In this document: one piece after another, positions 60,201-64,000 of the stretch
Numbering within the stretch: position 1 is the first letter of the stretch
Layout of the letters: each line of letters starts with the position of its first letter
Origin: Marthasterias glacialis
Lineage: Eukaryota > Echinodermata > Asteroidea > Forcipulatida > Asteriidae
DNA: 64,000 nucleotides
Direction: 5' to 3'
Assembly (NCBI GenBank): GCA_911728455.2
Contig: OU452231.1
Location: forward strand, 6,540,963-6,604,962
Position numbers and translations under genes: made by a program
Notes under the pieces: model-generated
What the model saw: the letters and a program-made list of their open reading frames with translations, nothing else
Told to the model about the DNA's origin: nothing
Databases searched by the model: none

Positions 60201-62348
60201 TTTTCGCAATTGAGCGATAGCTAAAAATCGTTTGAATATTTGTAAGATGGATTGTCGTTTACTATGAGCCCAACTAAACCAATCATTCAAATGTCAGTGT
60301 TTGCGCATATACTGGACAGGACAGAGTAAAGGGTGTGAAAATATGAAGAAAAAAAAACAGGTGTGAAAACTGTCCTGCCCAGTGGGTCTTCCCACTAGGA
60401 TTGTAAAAAGAACGTGATGAAAATATCTCTCCGCAAAACATCACATAAAACTTCAACAACTTTTATACAAATAACATTTTAACAGATTGAAACTACACCC
60501 TAAAAATTTGTGCCAAAAGGGAAATCCTCAATTGAAAAATGTTAACAAAAAAAAACATTTTAATAATAAATTAAATTTTTCTGCTCATGATTTCCAAAAA
60601 CCGTTTGGAACTGATAAAAAAAAAATTTAAAAATGTAATTCATGGCCTTGAGTTTAACAGGTCAATAACTTTTATTATGCAATACAAATTTATTGGAAGA
60701 CTGATCATTATATACTTAAAATAATTTAATATGTTCCATGCTCAAGCCGATTGAACCTTGAAAATGAATTGAATCCAGCGAGCTAAATTTAAAAGAGCAT
60801 ATTATTTTATAAAAAGATAAAAATCAATAAATCGCGTTTTGACCTTGTAGATGGTTATAAAAATGTTGTTTTTGAAATGCTTATCCTGGCCAACCACCCT
60901 ACGTCAAAATGTGTACGACGGCCATGCCCGCTGCTGGCACCCAGAAGTCAGCTATATCACAATGTCATTTAGTCTGCTTTTTGTCTCTTGTGTCGCAAGT
61001 TACCTGGTTTGAAATTGAGCATGCAGCGTGCAGAGTCTATTTATTGTGGTCCACCCATAAATTAATTTTTGTTTTCAATTAATTACTCTGTCGTTATTCG
61101 TTGATGGATTATTTGCGTTCGATATCTCATTTGAAAGTTAACAACTTTGATCATTATGCAAAATTGTCAATTCAACATTTGGATTCATTTTTCCAGGGTA
61201 AAATCGGCTTGAGCACGGATCATTTACATGTATGTTTTAGAGGAAAAGTATATGTCATTGGGTTTCAGGAAAAGTAAATTCATCCCATCCTCCAGCTTTT
61301 CAAGGAACACACCATCCAATGACCCTGTGGAAATTTGGGGTCACGGTTTAGAGAGAGAAAAAAAAAAAGATTTATGTTTTGTCAGGGATATTGTAAACGT
61401 TGATATACATGGTTATTTCGATTGCAAAAAAACAAAATAAGCAATGGGATATGGGGGGGGGGGGTGTCCTTAAATGCTGCTTTCGCAACTGTTAATAAAT
61501 CATTTGGAAATATTTCTCTGGATGATTGATACTGGTATGAACTTCATCATCAGTGAGATTTCAGACTGAGACTGGTATCCTGTTTGTTTAATTACCAATC
61601 CTCTCCTTTGTCATTAAGCCCCTGATCAACAGTGTCTGTAAATGCTTCCATTCTTTCCACAAATCAAAATATTTGTAATAAAACCAACCTGTGAAAATTT
61701 CAGCTCATTTTGTTGTTCCATTTATGAGAAAACGGTAAAAATACATCCAGCATTTGTCTATGCATTCTTAGGCAGAGTTTTGGATCTTATTTCATTTACT
61801 TTTGATAGACGATAACATTTCAGGCAGAAATATTTGAAGGAGAGTTTCCTACCATCATTATCTTTATAAATCTTTGTAAATGTCAATCTGTGAATATTAT
61901 GTTTTTCTTTCTAACCAATGTTGAGCTGGGGCTCACATTAACCTCTCATTTTAAGAAGATGGTAGTGCATATTTTCATTCATAATCACCCCAATAATAAA
62001 CCAAGTCTTTCAATCGAAAGAGGAAAAAAACAACAATGTACTAGGCAAAAAATTGGAAATTCATTTTTCAGGGGGGTTAAAATAGTGTCAAACCCCTCAG
62101 TAAATTTTTCTTTTTTTAATAAACAATTCCAGAAAAAAATATTTACAATTCTATTTTAAGCATTTTTTTTTTAAATATTGTTTACCCAAATTTAGTCAAA
62201 TAGTTCAGCTGTAAACCTGAGTGAGATCATTTGAGGAACATTTTTTTTAAAGCATTTTACCGACCTGACATTCCATTTTGAATACCGCCGCAGTATACTG
62301 TACAATTGTTGACACTAGCTTGAGCATAAACTTCATCATGTGACTTTG
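47494..62348 (-). CDS. TIA1: TIA1/TIAR-type RNA-binding protein, 3' part (five exons)
   Basis: TIA1/TIAL1 proteins bind U-rich RNA, regulate alternative splicing next to U-rich intron starts, and nucleate stress granules through a prion-like tail. Joined exons (transcription order): 62348-62265, 57259-57175, 55407-55284, 48337-48153, 47689-47494, giving 223 aa and a stop. Seen in order: linker [17 protein letters not shown]3 with RNP2 CTVYCGGI and RNP1 KGYAFIRF, then KVKCSWGKE, then a Gln/Tyr/Pro-rich low-complexity tail. The RRM1 and RRM2 exons are not present before 64 kb and must lie beyond the window. One TIA1/TIAR gene is usual outside vertebrates, so the symbol stands for the family. 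Introns here are long (5.0, 1.8, 6.9 and 0.5 kb). Confidence 0.93.
48153..48337 (-). CDS. TIA1: TIA1-like exon: poly-Q prion-like domain
   Basis: Acceptor TTACTGCAG followed at once by CAG repeats, donor GTAAGT. Encodes [17 protein letters not shown], then [17 protein letters not shown] and YYYNYPQ. Because the acceptor lies inside a CAG run, 48337 is the 5'-most choice and start points 3 nt apart are possible. Phase 0 in, phase 2 out. Confidence 0.9.
48487..48640. repeat. MITE-like inverted repeat
   Basis: GCCCTTTTCAAAATCGTGGCTTAGGCTTCT and AGAACTGAAGCCATGGTTTTGAAATTGGCC are imperfect inverses; related pieces occur near 39.7 kb. Confidence 0.55.
50975..51219 (+). repeat. 82-bp tandem repeat, three copies
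   Basis: Units start at 50975, 51057 and 51138. Each contains CCCATCATGTTTAGTGGTGG and ACAAGCACGGA. Confidence 0.88.
51737..51890 (+). repeat. Dispersed repeat family E, copy 2
   Basis: Matches 3388-3545 (TTTTGTTCCAAGA, GCTTCCACCATTATTCGTTC). Confidence 0.7.
54157..54199 (+). repeat. Poly-A run (43 A)
   Basis: Homopolymer inside the TIA1-like intron, length uncertain in most sequencing. Confidence 0.9.
55284..55407 (-). CDS. TIA1: TIA1-like exon: RRM3 end
   Basis: Acceptor CGTTGCAG, donor GTAAGC. Encodes [18 protein letters not shown] and [13 protein letters not shown], matching the HVVKCYWGKET end of RRM3. Phase 2 in, phase 0 out. Confidence 0.95.
55610..55815 (+). repeat. Dispersed repeat family C, copy 2
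   Basis: Matches 5080-5292: GACTGAGGACTGCACCAGTA, GGGATCAGGCATACCACCGT, AGTAAATCACTCAAAGGAGT. Confidence 0.75.
56103..56491 (+). mobile_element. Full-length tRNA-derived SINE
   Basis: The head resembles a leucine-type tRNA: A-box region GCCGAGCGGTCAAGCACACT and B box GGTTCGAGTCC at 56168-56178. The body includes TAATGCACGTAAAAGAACCC. The 3' end is AGTGCTATATAAAAACGTT with an (ATT)n tail, similar to the LINE tail at 3.0 kb, so an L2/CR1-like LINE may mobilise it. Other copies or pieces lie at 0.73, 4.27, 19.02 and 22.55 kb. It lies in the TIA1-like intron between the two RRM3 exons. Confidence 0.85.
57175..57259 (-). CDS. TIA1: TIA1-like exon: RRM3 middle with RNP1
   Basis: Acceptor GCAAACAG, donor GTAAGT. 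Encodes [20 protein letters not shown] and EKGYAFIR. Phase 1 in, phase 2 out. Confidence 0.95.
57786..57805 (+). repeat. Poly-G run (20 G)
   Basis: Homopolymer in a TIA1-like intron. Confidence 0.9.
58070..58290 (+). repeat. Dispersed repeat family C, copy 3
   Basis: GACTGAGGACTGCACTTAGT, GTACCACCATAATCAGAATC and GCGGAAGGATCCTGGTAAAT match copies at 5.1 and 55.6 kb. Confidence 0.75.
58968..59291 (+). mobile_element. MITE family A, copy 2
   Basis: AAGCCCCAGCTCAACATTAG at the start; the right terminus is degraded. Confidence 0.75.
61616..61933 (+). mobile_element. MITE family A, copy 3
   Basis: AAGCCCCTGATCAACAGTGT start, AACCAATGTTGAGCTGGGGC end. It lies about 330 bp upstream (+ coordinates) of the linker exon. 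Confidence 0.78.
62265..62348 (-). CDS. TIA1: TIA1-like exon: linker and start of RRM3
   Basis: Acceptor CTCTCTACAG with a strong (CT)n tract, donor GTCGGT. Encodes [16 protein letters not shown] (RNP2). Phase 1 at both ends, so a preceding exon outside the window is required. Confidence 0.93.
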
Positions 62349-62454
62349 CTGTAGAGAGAGAGAGAGAGAATGCAGGGGGAAAAAAACACACAAAAAACAC
62401 TTTAAAAATACAAACAAATTGTCTAAATAAACTCAGCCGTATTGGGTATCTTAC

Positions 62455-62555
62455 TTTGGCTATGGCTGCTGGCTGCAACAACGTTGAAGAATAAGACTTT
62501 CAACGTTCCAGCCAAAGCCACCGCTGAAGCCGTTCATTTGGACACGGCCATACAC
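62455..62555. repeat. MITE-like fragment (GGCCGTGTCC family)
   Basis: TTTGGCTATGGCTGCTGGCT, CAACGTTGAAGAATA and TTCATTTGGACACGGCC match the core of 39259-39573. Confidence 0.65.
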
Positions 62556-63849
62556 CTCTTTTTTACACATGATTTTAACAATTTCTTTTATTTACCTTTT
62601 CCTACTCAAATCAACTGGGGGGGGGGGGGGAATAAAAAAATCTGGCACCCTCTATGAATTGTGAATGAAATCTTCAATTCCCTTGCATGAGCAGGGCACT
62701 AGACCAAGATGGCAGCAGTGTGATACAGGATAAAAGGGCCAGAGGTGGGAATGCCACTTGTAAGTTAACCATGACCCGACTTCCACAAGTTAGCTAAAAG
62801 GAGTTCCACTGTCTGGTGACCAATGTCTGCTCATCAAAATTGTTCTGTGCTCAGTAAATTAGGCTTACGTACTTAAACTCTAAGCCGGGTAGGCCAGATA
62901 GGCTGGTGCCTTTCAAACAGAGTGCATTTTACAAGCTTAATTCAGAAACCTGCATTTACAAACTGTAATTACCCCCAAAACAAGAATGACTGATAAATGC
63001 GAAGGAGTGATTTGGGGTTTTTTCATTTTGCCCAAGTTGATTTTAAGCCTTTCGCCAAACCCCTGCAGTCATCTCAACAGACTTGATGATAATAATAAAA
63101 CCATAATGCAACCAACACAAATCAACCCCAAATCCTTGATTTATAACGTCTGTTTCATAATTGCGCACTGGCGACAAACAAAACATTTTAATCATTGCTC
63201 TGGAGGGCGAGCACCATCTAATATGCGCATACTATTTTCTCCCCCCACAGCACAGCTTTGCATTTCTGAACAATACAGTCAAGCCACGAAGAGACGAAAT
63301 GACTGCCGGATTGCCTCGATCTGATGTTGAATTCATAGTGTAGCACCCCCCAAATCCATCCACATCCAATAGATTGTTTTGCTTGATTTAAATGCATGGC
63401 CAATCAACCATGGTTATTTAGTGAGGCCAGACATATAGCGTAATGTACATGTTTTTCTTGTACTATTATAAGTTCACCCCAGTCCACAGGTTTAGCTGTC
63501 GGATTTTGATGGGTAATTCCCCCTTTAAGAATGACTTTCTTCCAACTTCTAGTTTACAAGCAATTATCATTACCCGTGAATTATCTTGTGAAAATTGACA
63601 GTAACATGTCGCGTGTACATGTAGGTGCTCGCCTTCAGTCATTTATCTTACATCGTTTTCCTTTTTGTTTTTGGTTTTAAAGGAAACAACATTTGCTGAA
63701 CAAACAAAATAATGCTCAGTGAGATTTGGATCTTTGCATGGTGGTAACACAACAATCTAGTTGAGTTTGCGCGAAAACATCGTGAAATGATTTCAGCTCT
63801 CTATCAGATGTTCTGGTTCTGAAAATATTGTCTGTTCTTGTTATTGTAA

Positions 63850-63964
63850 GTTATCACACAAGCGCAAGTGGAATACAGAAAAATAAAGCGCTTTTGCTTC
63901 CCATGGATATGAGACGCAGACGCGCTATATTTTTCCGTATTCCACGAGTGCGCGTGTGATAACG
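63850..63964. mobile_element. MITE at the right edge
   Basis: GTTATCACACAAGCGCAAGT / ACGAGTGCGCGTGTGATAAC inverted termini, with GGAATACAGAAAAATA and TATTTTTCCGTATTCC inside. Confidence 0.85.
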
Positions 63965-64000
63965 AATTTATCAGCAATGCAAACGCACCACTTTTGAATT

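Larger units (their letters stand above)
57260..62264. other. TIA1-like intron (5.0 kb)
   Basis: No exon found. Contains repeat family C (58070-58290) and two MITE family A copies (58968-59291, 61616-61933); the rest is AT-rich. Confidence 0.6.
62349..64000. other. Intron upstream of the linker exon (to window edge)
   Basis: No RRM1 or RRM2 coding seen on the minus strand. Holds a repeat related to 39.4 kb (62455-62555), a poly-G run and a MITE at 63850-63964. Confidence 0.5.

Noticed and set aside
63218-63403. Minus-strand frame near the right edge as an RRM2 exon of the TIA1-like gene
   Set aside because: The peptide has no RNP motifs and no similarity to TIA1 RRM2, and no suitable splice sites were seen.

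Overview
The window is animal nuclear DNA: AT-rich, with three multi-exon genes, all on the minus strand, in a dense background of short repeats. Exons were read by hand from protein similarity, GT/AG splice sites and matching intron phases. The style of the genes and repeats (tRNA-derived SINE, truncated non-LTR retrotransposon 3' ends, many MITE-like inverted repeats, minisatellites in introns) fits an invertebrate deuterostome. An echinoderm, perhaps a sea star, is my best guess; this is inference only.

Reading in the direction of transcription (right to left): (1) About 62.35 to 47.49 kb is the 3' part of a TIA1/TIAR-type RNA-binding protein gene, with linker, RRM3 and a Q-rich prion-like tail. 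RRM1 and RRM2 lie beyond the right edge. (2) 39.21 to 17.15 kb is a complete galactocerebrosidase gene (GALC, GH59), 15 coding exons and 662 aa per transcript, with both catalytic glutamates. (3) 9.06 to 1.70 kb is an organic-anion transporter gene (SLCO/OATP) of ten clear exons and 696 codons, plus a possible last micro-exon at 65 to 30. The spacers are 39.2-47.5 kb (which may include TIA1 3' UTR) and 9.1-17.1 kb.

The most notable finding is in GALC. The exon that carries the catalytic acid/base motif (WNER) is present three times in tandem (32.37, 30.76 and 27.57 kb). Each copy is 167 nt, open, with the same splice phases and the same Asn-Glu pair, but the rest has diverged strongly. Because 167 is not a multiple of 3 and each copy enters in phase 0 and leaves in phase 2, a transcript with two copies would be frameshifted. 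The layout therefore predicts mutually exclusive splicing, giving three GALC isoforms with different residues just after the catalytic acid/base.

The second notable structure is a nested foldback insertion in GALC intron 1 (37.0-38.9 kb). It is a near-perfect palindrome with 9-bp target-site duplications. A second foldback built of inverted 42-bp tandem repeats has inserted into its right arm, leaving its own 6-bp duplication. The three genes are not functionally linked as far as the sequence shows (lysosomal glycolipid hydrolase, membrane transporter, RNA-binding regulator).
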